Shown in pieces: positions 17,575-25,382 of a stretch of 64,000 bases of DNA. This DNA is from Candidatus Hydrogenedentota bacterium (lineage in GTDB: Bacteria > Hydrogenedentota > Hydrogenedentia > Hydrogenedentales > JAJRTN01): the NCBI GenBank assembly GCA_024278275.1, contig JAJRTN010000002.1:1-64000 (forward strand). Direction: 5' to 3'. The notes under the pieces were generated by a model. That model saw only the letters and a list, made by a program, of their open reading frames with translations. It did not search any database and was not told the origin of the DNA. Position numbers and translations under genes: made by a program. Each line of letters starts with the position of its first letter. Positions within the stretch are counted from its first letter, which is position 1.

Positions 17575-17752
17575 TCTTATGTGGCACAGCCGCCCTCGGC
17601 CGTGGAACCCGGAAGGGCTTCATCTCCGACTTTCACCAGTATCTTCTATCCACGAGCAAGAGCGTCTTTTTCCTACGCCCAACAACCCGATGGCTCAAAT
17701 CCTGTTGAGGCTTGTCGGCCCCACAGCCGGGGGCGGATGTGCCACATAGGAG
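17575..17752. repeat. repeat family A, paired inverted element 1
   Basis: The left end, TCTTATGTGGCACAGCCGCC..., and the right end, CCACAGCCGGGGGCGGATGT...CACATAGGAGA, are inverted relative to each other and bound about 178 bp. Each end can itself form a CACAGCC/GGCTGTG-type hairpin, a REP/BIME-like organisation. The element sits inside an operon, between the acyl-CoA dehydrogenase and the ETF:quinone oxidoreductase-like gene. A second paired copy is at 32470-32640 and a half copy at 3806-3845. Confidence 0.75.
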
Positions 17753-17809
17753 AAGAGCCTTCGGGCATGAAAGCGGACATCGACGAAGACCGCAAAACGG
17801 ATAACGGAC

Positions 17810-19675
17810 ATGAACGAACTTCCCGAAGGAATCGAACGGCAGGGCATGGACGTGGACATTGTCTGTGTCGGCTTCGGACCCGCCGCGGGCGGCTTCCTCA
17901 CCACCCTCTCCCGCGCCATGATGAACGACGACGGTACCCCGGCCATCGAGAGCAGGACCATGCCGGGCATGCCGCCCCAGGTCATGTGCTACGAGCGTGC
18001 CGACGATGTGGCCTTCGGCGTCTCCGGCGTGGTCACGCGGGCGCGGGGCATTCGCGCCACCTTCCCCGACCTCAATCCCGGGGAGATTCCCCTCACCGCG
18101 CCGGTGAAGGACGAGAAAGTAATCTATCTCCTTGATCCCCACGGTGCGAGCCGACGTTCGGGTATGTTGAAACTTGCGGACAAAACGCTGGGACTCTTGA
18201 AGCCCGTGCTCGGCGTGAAGGATCACGCCTACGAACTGCCCTACATTCCGCCCTTCCTCCGGAAACACGACGGCCTGCTCCTTTCCATCGGCCAGTTCAA
18301 CCAGTGGGTGGGCGGCCAGGTGATGGGCTCCGGCCTGGTGCAGGTCTGGCCCGGTACGCCGGTGACCAAGCCTCTCGTCGAGAAGGACACGGTGGTGGGC
18401 GTACAGCTTACCGACCAGGGCGTGGACAAGACCGGCGCGCCCGGGGCGGGTTTCATGCCGGGCATGGAGATCCGCGCCCCCCTGACCGTTGTGGCCGACG
18501 GGCCCATCGGTCCCGTGGGTCGCCAGCTCGATGAACATTTCGGCATGCCCGAGGGCCACCACCAGCGCGATTGGGCGGTGGGCATGAAAATGGTGGTGGA
18601 CCTGCCCGAAGGCTGCGAACTCGAGCCGGGCACGGTACTCCACACCCTGGGCTACCCCGAGCCGGAAATCTTCGGTTTCCTCTACGTCTATCCCGGCAAC
18701 GTCGCTTCCATGGGCATTTTCGTGCCCTCGTGGTTCGACAATCCCGTACGCACTTCCTATCGCTACCTGCAACACTGGATGCTCCATCCCTACCTGTGGA
18801 AACACCTCGAAGGCGGCACCCTGCGCAGTTGGGGCGCCAAGAGCATCCAGGAGGCCGGAAGGCGCGGCGAGCCCCACCTCGTCGGCGATGGCTACGCCCG
18901 TATCGGCGAAGGCTCGGGCAGTACCAACGTGCTCACCAACTCCGGCGTGGACGAGGCCTGGACCACGGGCACGCAGTTGGCCGAAGCGGTCATCGAACTG
19001 TTGAAAGAGGGCAAGGATTTCTCCCGGGAAAACCTGGAAGCGACCTACGTGAAACGCCGCCGTGAAAGCTGGGTCGAGGAAGAGGGCCGCATCGCCGAGC
19101 ACGCCCGCGACGGTTTCCAGAAGGGTTTCATTCGCGGCCTCATCGGCACCGCCCTCGCCGGGATGACCAGGGGCAAGCTGAACCTGGCGTGTACGGCGCC
19201 CCGGCCCCACGAACGCATCCCGTCCATCGAGGAATACTACAAGGGCCGCATCCCGCCCGGGGAAATCGCCGCCATCCGCAAAGAATGCGTCCGCAAGGGC
19301 CTGTCACTTCATGATGCGCTAATGGAGCGCGCGGGCTGGCCCGAGATTCCCCTGGACGGCCAACTGCTCATGTCGCACCAGGACGCGCTGCTCGTGGGCG
19401 GCAAAGTCCAGGCCATGGAGGGCTACGCCGACCACGTGGTCTTCATCTATCCCCACCTCTGCGAACGTTGCGGCACCAAGACCTGCGTGGAGATCTGTTC
19501 CGCCCAGGCCATCACCATGAATCCCGAGGGCGACGTACCCTTGTTCGACCGGGAGAAATGCGTCCACTGCGGCGCATGCATCTGGAGTTGCAGCGAAGGC
19601 CGGGAAGACGACCCCGAACACGGCAACATAGAGTTCCGCGCCGGCGCCGGCGGCCTGCACTCGGCGGAAAACTAA
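17810..19675 (+). CDS. ETF:quinone oxidoreductase-like flavoprotein with eight-cysteine Fe-S domain
   Basis: A 621-residue protein. The FAD-binding start VDIVCVGFGPAAGG is at residues 14-27, and the middle region TLGYPEPEIFGFLYVYPGN resembles the FixC/ETF-QO quinone-binding part. The C-terminus has CERCGTKTCVEIC and CVHCGACIWSC, eight cysteines in two motifs. Canonical ETF-QO carries one [4Fe-4S] cluster, so a two-cluster or FixC-FixX-fusion form is possible. It should transfer electrons from the ETF encoded just downstream to the membrane quinone pool. The ATG at 17810 has a weak ribosome-binding site. It is followed 25 bp later by etfB. Confidence 0.85.
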   Translation: MNELPEGIERQGMDVDIVCVGFGPAAGGFLTTLSRAMMNDDGTPAIESRTMPGMPPQVMCYERADDVAFGVSGVVTRARGIRATFPDLNPGEIPLTAPVKDEKVIYLLDPHGASRRSGMLKLADKTLGLLKPVLGVKDHAYELPYIPPFLRKHDGLLLSIGQFNQWVGGQVMGSGLVQVWPGTPVTKPLVEKDTVVGVQLTDQGVDKTGAPGAGFMPGMEIRAPLTVVADGPIGPVGRQLDEHFGMPEGHHQRDWAVGMKMVVDLPEGCELEPGTVLHTLGYPEPEIFGFLYVYPGNVASMGIFVPSWFDNPVRTSYRYLQHWMLHPYLWKHLEGGTLRSWGAKSIQEAGRRGEPHLVGDGYARIGEGSGSTNVLTNSGVDEAWTTGTQLAEAVIELLKEGKDFSRENLEATYVKRRRESWVEEEGRIAEHARDGFQKGFIRGLIGTALAGMTRGKLNLACTAPRPHERIPSIEEYYKGRIPPGEIAAIRKECVRKGLSLHDALMERAGWPEIPLDGQLLMSHQDALLVGGKVQAMEGYADHVVFIYPHLCERCGTKTCVEICSAQAITMNPEGDVPLFDREKCVHCGACIWSCSEGREDDPEHGNIEFRAGAGGLHSAEN

Positions 19676-19700
19676 TCTCGAATAGGAGAAAAGACAGAAA

Positions 19701-20510
19701 ATGAGTAATGGATATCACATCGTAGTCTGCGCGGGGATCGTTCCGGATCCCCTGCAGACGCTTGAACCGGTGCAGACCCCGCAGGGGTGGGGCCTGAAGA
19801 ACGAGATGATGCTGCCCGCGGTGCTGGACCCGTGGGCAAGCCACGCGTTGTATGAGGCGGCAAACCTGGCGAAGAACGCGCCGGGCAGCAAGGTAACGCT
19901 GGTGAGCGTGGCGCCGAAGGCGAAGCTGCAACAGGTCATGATGACCCTCGCGCAGAAGGTGCCTTTTGAATTGGTGGCGGCGGATGCCCCGGCGGGCGGC
20001 TTCACCGATGCCAACGACGTGGCGGCGGTGCTGGCCGAAGCCATCCAGGCCATTCCAGACCTCGACATGGCGAACCTCCTCCTCTTCGGCGGTTGGGAGT
20101 CGGCCTCGCGCGGCGCGGGCGCCACGATGCAGATCCTCGGCGAGATGCTGGGCATCACGGAGCAGTTCCAGGGCGTCGATGAAATCACCGTGACGGCCGA
20201 GGGAAAGCTCCAGATCCTCGAACGTATCGAGGGCGGCAGGCACCAGGTCTCGGAGTGCGCGGGCGCCCCGGTGGTTTTGGGCTGGGCGACGGGCAACCTG
20301 CCGGAGCCGAAGAACAACCCGCAGGTGGGCATGCAGAACATGCGCACCGTCATGCCAAGCCTCCAGAAGGCCAGGCCCGCCGCGCTGTCGGGCGAGGACC
20401 TGAACTACGCGGGTATCGAGGTGCCCAAGGCCACGCGCGAAACACGCATTGAGAAAAACATGTCGGCCGACGAGATCGCCCAAGAGATCGTCGCATGGAT
20501 AAAAGGGTAA
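19701..20510 (+). CDS. etfB: electron transfer flavoprotein, beta subunit
   Basis: A 269-residue EtfB-type protein. IVVCAGIVPDP at the N-terminus, ALYEAANLAKN and KVTLVSVAPK correspond to the nucleotide-binding alpha/beta fold that holds AMP in ETF. The start at 19701 follows AATAGGAGAAAAGACAGAAA, a good Shine-Dalgarno. Its stop is 6 bp before etfA, so the two subunits are co-translated. With the acyl-CoA dehydrogenase and ETF-QO-like genes upstream, the operon encodes a full electron path from acyl-CoA to quinone. The sequence is divergent from mitochondrial-type EtfB, so symbol use is by family and context. Confidence 0.85.
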   Translation: MSNGYHIVVCAGIVPDPLQTLEPVQTPQGWGLKNEMMLPAVLDPWASHALYEAANLAKNAPGSKVTLVSVAPKAKLQQVMMTLAQKVPFELVAADAPAGGFTDANDVAAVLAEAIQAIPDLDMANLLLFGGWESASRGAGATMQILGEMLGITEQFQGVDEITVTAEGKLQILERIEGGRHQVSECAGAPVVLGWATGNLPEPKNNPQVGMQNMRTVMPSLQKARPAALSGEDLNYAGIEVPKATRETRIEKNMSADEIAQEIVAWIKG

Positions 20511-20516
20511 ACGCTC

Positions 20517-21536
20517 ATGGAAACCATTCTATATCTCGCGCATACGGAATCCGACGGAAGCCTGGGCAAGGCCGCGCTTGAATCGCTCACCGCCGCGAAA
20601 GCATTGGCGGAACAGACCGGCGGCACACTCGTGGCCGGCCTGGTGGGTGAAGACGTGCAGGCGGCGGCAAACACCATCGCGGGCGCGGGCGCCTCGAAGG
20701 TCCTGAGCGTGTCCGGCGCGGATTTCGCCCAAGCCCGTTACGCCACCGACGCCGCCGCGGCGGAAGCGCTCTGCAAGGCCGCCGGGGCGACCCTCGTCGT
20801 TGCGGCCGGAGACAGCCGCTGGAATCGCGTGCTGCCCGGCGTAGGACACCGCCTGGGGGGGCGCGCCGACCTGCACATCACGCAGGTAAACGGCGCGGGC
20901 GACATCTCCGTGACACGCTGGTTCTACCGCCAGCGCATGGAAGGCAGTTTCACCCGCACCCAACGGCCCTGGTTGTTGGGCATCGATCCCGGGACCCAAA
21001 CCCCGTGGCAGGGCGATGCGGGCGACACGGTCGTCGAGGCGGTTACCGTAGAGACTGGGGACGCGCGCACCACCGTGACCGGCGTGAAGGCCCCCAACAC
21101 GGACGAGCAGACCATTCGCCCCGACGCGAACGTGTTGTTCGTGGCGGGCGCGGGCTGGACCAAGAAGCAGGCCGACGGCCAGACCCATGTCGCCGACGCG
21201 GAGAAGAACATTCTCGGTTTCCTCCAGGCTGCCCAAGCCTCTCTCGGAAGCAGCAAGTCCCTCGTCGATCTCAGCAGTGAGGGCGGCGAAGTGCTGTCCT
21301 TCATGACCCACCTCAACCAGGTCGGTCAAACGGGCGCCACGCCGCGCCACCCCAAGGGCCTGTCCACCTGTTGCCACGGTGAAGAGCCGCACGTGGTGGG
21401 CTGGCGTTTCATCAACGAGCGCCGCGCCGTCAACCTGGACGCCAACTGCGGTTGGGCCCAGGGTAAGGCCGACGTGCTCTACGTAGCCGACGCCTTCGAG
21501 GTCATGGAGAAGGTTAACGCCCTTTTGGCCGAGTAG
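20517..21536 (+). CDS. etfA: electron transfer flavoprotein, alpha subunit
   Basis: A 339-residue EtfA-type protein. The N-terminal Rossmann-like domain (ETILYLAHTESDGSLGKAAL) and the FAD-domain motif QVGQTGATPRHP are visible. The C-terminal RFINERRAVNLDANCGWAQG, followed by the final helix, takes the place of the classical INxDxxAPIF...ADYG segment, so the FAD-binding loop is clearly divergent. It closes the operon and ends 106 bp before the convergent ABC transporter gene, with a GC hairpin between them. Confidence 0.85.
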   Translation: METILYLAHTESDGSLGKAALESLTAAKALAEQTGGTLVAGLVGEDVQAAANTIAGAGASKVLSVSGADFAQARYATDAAAAEALCKAAGATLVVAAGDSRWNRVLPGVGHRLGGRADLHITQVNGAGDISVTRWFYRQRMEGSFTRTQRPWLLGIDPGTQTPWQGDAGDTVVEAVTVETGDARTTVTGVKAPNTDEQTIRPDANVLFVAGAGWTKKQADGQTHVADAEKNILGFLQAAQASLGSSKSLVDLSSEGGEVLSFMTHLNQVGQTGATPRHPKGLSTCCHGEEPHVVGWRFINERRAVNLDANCGWAQGKADVLYVADAFEVMEKVNALLAE

Positions 21537-21572
21537 GCGTTGATTCAACACAGCCGTTTACCCCACGGCATT

Positions 21573-21594
21573 GGGCGGGCCGCAAGGCCCGCCC
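21573..21594. terminator. bidirectional hairpin between convergent operons
   Basis: GGGCGGGCC (21573-21581) pairs perfectly with GGCCCGCCC (21586-21594) around a GCAA tetraloop, between the 3' end of etfA and the 3' end of the leftward ABC operon. There is no U-run, so terminator strength is uncertain; a repeat origin is possible. Confidence 0.5.
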
Positions 21595-21642
21595 TGCCTG
21601 TGGTGGGGCACGATTGAAACGGCCGGCCCGTGGTGTGTTTCC

Positions 21643-23547
21643 TTATTCTTGCGCGAGTTGATCCTTGTACTGCAACTCGTACAGCGTGCGGTAAAGTCCG
21701 TCCCGTGCAAGCAATTCCTGGTGCGTGCCCATCTCGTGGATCTCGCCGTGATGCAACACCACGATGCGGTCGGCGTGCTGAATGGTGGACAGGCGGTGGG
21801 CGATGACAATGCAGGTACGCCGGCGTCCATCGCCGTCAAGGAGGCGGTTGATGGCGTCCTGAATGAGCATTTCGGTTTCGGTGTCGATGCTGGAAGTCGC
21901 TTCGTCAAGCACGAGGATGTCGGGCTCGTGGGCCAGGGCACGGGCGAAGGCAATCAACTGGCGCTGACCGGTGGAGAGGTTGCAGCCCCGTTCCCCCACT
22001 TTGTGACCATACCCGCCCGGAAGACGTTCGATGAAGGGCGCGGCGTTCACGTAGGCGGCGGCCGCCCGGATTTGCTCGTCCGTAATGGCGGCGTCGCCAA
22101 GACGAATATTGTCCTCCACACTGCCGGAGAAGAGGAAGACATCCTGCAGCACAACCCCGATGCGGCTCCGGAGGGCACGCTGCCGGTATTTGCGCACGTC
22201 CACCCCATCGACCAGGATGCGTCCCTCCTGCACGTCGTAAAAGCGGCTGATGAGGTTGATGATGGTGCTTTTGCCCGCGCCGGTGTGCCCCACGATGGCG
22301 ACGCGCTCGCCGGGGTCGATATGGAGATTGATGTTCTTCAGGATCCATTCGCCCTCTCCGTAGCGAAAGGAAACATTCTCGAAGGACACGGCCCCTTCCA
22401 GGTGATCGCAAGGCACGGCGTCGGGCCGGTCGTCCACGTCGGGAGGCGTATCGAGCAGTTCAAAGACCCGCTCGGAAGACGCCATGGCTTCCAGCAGCAT
22501 GTTGTACCGGTCGGCCAGGGCGCGGATGGGACCAAAGAGCCGCTCCGAGAGGGAAATGAAGGCGAAAAAAGTGCCCACCGAGGCGGTGCCGCTCACGTAA
22601 CCGCCCAGCTTGAGAACATTCCAGCTACAGTAGAGAATGATGAGGGAAGTGCTGAGGCTGCTGAAGAATTCGATGGCGGGAAAGTAAATGGCGAAGTAGC
22701 GAACCTGGCGCAGCCATTCGTCGCGGTGGTCGGCGTTCAATGCACGAAACCGGTTATAGTTGGCGTCTTCCCGACCGAAAATCTGCACCACGCGCATGCC
22801 ACTGATGCTTTCCTGCATGCTGGCGCTCACCGCCGCGATCTTCCTGCGAATCTCCAGGAATGAATGGCGGGCAAACTTGCGGAAGATAAAGCTCGTGGCG
22901 AAGATAAAGGGGACGGGCACGATGGCCACGAGGGTCAACTCTTTATTAACGGACAGCATGATGGCGAGCACGACAAAGATGGTGATGAAGTCGCTGGCCA
23001 CCTGGACCCCGCCGGAAACGACGGTCTGCTGGATCTTCTCGATGTCGCTGGTCACGCGGGACATGAGCCGGCCCACGGGATTGCGGTCGAGAAACTGGAG
23101 CGACATGGTCTGCAAGTGGGCGAAGAGGCCCATGCGCATCTCGAACATGGTGCGCTGCCCCACGTGGGCCACTATGAGGAGCTGCGCGTAGCGAAAACCG
23201 GACTCGACGATAATCAGCGCGCCCAGGAGCAAGACGAGCAGGAAAAGCAGCCGCTGGTCCCGTGAAACCATGCCGGCCAGTGCATCCAGTTGCACCGGAT
23301 CCGGTGTTTTCTGTTTCGCGATCTCCTGTTGCAGGCCGCTTCGCTCCGCGTTGGCCAGGAAGTTATCGACGCCGTACATGACCAGGAGCGGACTGACGCT
23401 GCTGACCAGCGACGCGATGAGCAGCAGGACGAGGGCCAGGATCAGCTTCGTGCGGTACGGGCGCAGATAACCCAATAACCGCCGCATGAGCGTACTGTCG
23501 TAAGCGCGCTGCTGGACTTCGTCCTCCATGTGGTAACCGCCGCTCAT
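21643..23547 (-). CDS. ABC exporter subunit, catalytic half (heterodimer, second gene)
   Basis: A 634-residue fusion of a six-helix type IV exporter membrane domain and an ATPase domain. Walker A is GHTGAGKST, Walker B ILVLDEATSSIDT with a catalytic glutamate, and the H-loop is IVIAHRLST. The signature motif reads LSTGQ instead of LSGGQ. Its ATG overlaps the stop of the upstream ABC gene (ATGA at 23544-23547), so the two half-transporters are made together. Paired with the aspartate-bearing Walker B of its partner, this fits an asymmetric heterodimer with one degenerate ATP site. The likely cargo is a lipid, drug or peptide; sequence alone does not tell. It ends the two-component/ABC operon. 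Confidence 0.9.
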   Translation of the reverse strand: MSGGYHMEDEVQQRAYDSTLMRRLLGYLRPYRTKLILALVLLLIASLVSSVSPLLVMYGVDNFLANAERSGLQQEIAKQKTPDPVQLDALAGMVSRDQRLLFLLVLLLGALIIVESGFRYAQLLIVAHVGQRTMFEMRMGLFAHLQTMSLQFLDRNPVGRLMSRVTSDIEKIQQTVVSGGVQVASDFITIFVVLAIMLSVNKELTLVAIVPVPFIFATSFIFRKFARHSFLEIRRKIAAVSASMQESISGMRVVQIFGREDANYNRFRALNADHRDEWLRQVRYFAIYFPAIEFFSSLSTSLIILYCSWNVLKLGGYVSGTASVGTFFAFISLSERLFGPIRALADRYNMLLEAMASSERVFELLDTPPDVDDRPDAVPCDHLEGAVSFENVSFRYGEGEWILKNINLHIDPGERVAIVGHTGAGKSTIINLISRFYDVQEGRILVDGVDVRKYRQRALRSRIGVVLQDVFLFSGSVEDNIRLGDAAITDEQIRAAAAYVNAAPFIERLPGGYGHKVGERGCNLSTGQRQLIAFARALAHEPDILVLDEATSSIDTETEMLIQDAINRLLDGDGRRRTCIVIAHRLSTIQHADRIVVLHHGEIHEMGTHQELLARDGLYRTLYELQYKDQLAQE

Positions 23548-25382
23548 GATTCGAGAGCCTCCTCCAACAGTTGCCGGGCGTGCATGCGCGCATACAAACC
23601 GTCCAGCGCCAGGAGCTCCTCGTGCGTGCCCCGCTCCACGATGGCCCCGTTGTCCATGACCAGGATAAGGTCCGCCCGCCGGATGGTGGAAAAACGGTGG
23701 GCCACGACGAAGCTGGTTCTTCCCGCCATGACCCCGCGCAGGCCGTCGAGGATGCGTTCCTCGGTCTGGGTATCCACCGCCGAAAGGGCGTCATCCAGGA
23801 TAAGGATCCTGGGATCGCGCAGAATGGCCCGGGCCAGCGCCAGCCGCTGCTTCTGCCCGCCGCTGAGATTGATGCCCCGCTCACCCAGCATGGTATCCAG
23901 CCCCTTCGGGAGGTCCGCCAGGGCCTCCGTGAGTTGCGCCACGGCGCAGGCGGCCAGGATCTCGTCGTCCGTCGCCTCGGGACGGCCCAACCGGAGATTC
24001 TCGCGCACCGTGTCGGAAAAGATGAACGTGTCCTGAAGCACATAGCCGATGGCGGACCGCAACCGGCGAAGGGGGATCGCGCGAAGTTCATGCCCGTCAA
24101 TCTGGATGCGCCCCAGGTCCGGATCATATTCCCGTGCCAGCAGGGAGACGAGGGTGGTCTTGCCGCAGCCCGTGGGGCCGACGATGGCGACCATGGCCCC
24201 CTCGGGCGCCTCGAAGCTGATGTCACGCAGGGCAAGGGCGGAATCCGGGACCGTGCCGTAGGCGAAGGAGACCCCCTCGAAACGGACATGGCCCCGGCTT
24301 ACCCGGGCGTCCGGATCGGTATGATCGCCATCCCAAATCCCGGGGGCTTCACCCAGAATTCGGGCGATGCGGTTCATGCCGACGGCCCCGCGCTGGTACA
24401 AGGTGAGGACCCAGCCCAGGTGGGCAAGCGGAAAGGCCAGCATGACCAGGTAGATCATGAAAGCCGTGTAATCCGCCAAATCCAGCTCACCCCGGATCAC
24501 CATGCTCCCGCCGCGCCAGGTAACCAGCAACATGATGACGCCGATAACGGAGCCGATGAAGGGGAAGGCGAAGGACATGAAGGAAACGAGACGGATGTTG
24601 GCCTTCATGTAGCGCGTGGCGTTCTCGCGGAAACCCGCCACCGCGCGGTCGCCCATGCCATGGGCTTTCACCACGCGCGCGCCCGCCAGGTTTTCCTGCA
24701 CCTCCGTGGTCACGACGGCGAAAAGTTCCTGCACCTTCTTGGACCGCCGGTGGGATATGCGCACAAAGGTGAAGACCAGCAGGGAAATAAAGGGCATGGG
24801 AATCAGGGCAACCAGGGTGAGGCGCCCGCTCAGGTAGATCATCATGGCCAGCGTGAAGGGAAGCCGGATGGTGTCGATGGTGCCCATGATGCCCGGGCCG
24901 ATGAAATCGCGAACGTAGTTGAGATCGTTTGTGGCGCGGGCCATGATCTCGCCCGTGGGCGTGCGGTTGAAGAAAGACCGGGAAAGGCGCTGGACGTGGG
25001 CGAAAAGATCGTTGCGCAGGTCGTACTCGAACTTGCGCGAAGCGCCAATCATGAGGGTGCGCTGAAAATAGCGCGCCACGCCGCTCACCAGGGAAAGGAC
25101 GATCAGGCCGGAAACCAGCAGCACCAGTTTACCATGCCCGAGATTGCCCCGCTCGAACCCGTCGATAATGTACCGGATGACCATGGGCATGACCAGGCCG
25201 ACCAGGCTGAAGAAAACGGCGATCAGCGCCCCGAAGATATAATTCCACAGGTACGGACGGTTATAACGCAGCAATGAAATAAAAGGGCGGCCTTCCCGGG
25301 CCTTGCTCGCGGGGGGCGGCGGAAGTGTTCCGGGGAAGTCATGTCGTACCGGTATCTCGCTTTGGCCATGCTCCACCTTCAC
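23544..25382 (-). CDS. ABC exporter subunit, degenerate-site half (heterodimer, first gene)
   Basis: A 612-residue exporter half-transporter. The membrane domain (RPYLWNYIFGALIAVFFSL onward) is followed by Walker A GPTGCGKTT, the canonical signature LSGGQKQR, and Walker B ILILDDALSAVDT with aspartate in place of the catalytic glutamate. That exchange is the mark of the non-catalytic site in heterodimeric exporters. I chose GTG 25382 because it overlaps the kinase stop as GTGA and follows GGAGGAGGA at good spacing; a second GTG at 25376 is possible, and the frame extends further upstream inside the kinase gene. Gene order kinase - ABC - ABC suggests that signalling and export are linked. Confidence 0.9.
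   Translation of the reverse strand: MKVEHGQSEIPVRHDFPGTLPPPPASKAREGRPFISLLRYNRPYLWNYIFGALIAVFFSLVGLVMPMVIRYIIDGFERGNLGHGKLVLLVSGLIVLSLVSGVARYFQRTLMIGASRKFEYDLRNDLFAHVQRLSRSFFNRTPTGEIMARATNDLNYVRDFIGPGIMGTIDTIRLPFTLAMMIYLSGRLTLVALIPMPFISLLVFTFVRISHRRSKKVQELFAVVTTEVQENLAGARVVKAHGMGDRAVAGFRENATRYMKANIRLVSFMSFAFPFIGSVIGVIMLLVTWRGGSMVIRGELDLADYTAFMIYLVMLAFPLAHLGWVLTLYQRGAVGMNRIARILGEAPGIWDGDHTDPDARVSRGHVRFEGVSFAYGTVPDSALALRDISFEAPEGAMVAIVGPTGCGKTTLVSLLAREYDPDLGRIQIDGHELRAIPLRRLRSAIGYVLQDTFIFSDTVRENLRLGRPEATDDEILAACAVAQLTEALADLPKGLDTMLGERGINLSGGQKQRLALARAILRDPRILILDDALSAVDTQTEERILDGLRGVMAGRTSFVVAHRFSTIRRADLILVMDNGAIVERGTHEELLALDGLYARMHARQLLEEALES

Noticed and set aside
17633-19210. 525-residue open frame on the minus strand over the ETF-QO-like gene
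   Set aside because: The plus strand shows FAD and Fe-S motifs; the minus frame only picks up a repeat A translation at its end.
23571-25277. 568-residue open frame on the plus strand over an ABC exporter gene
   Set aside because: The minus strand carries Walker A, signature and Walker B motifs in order.
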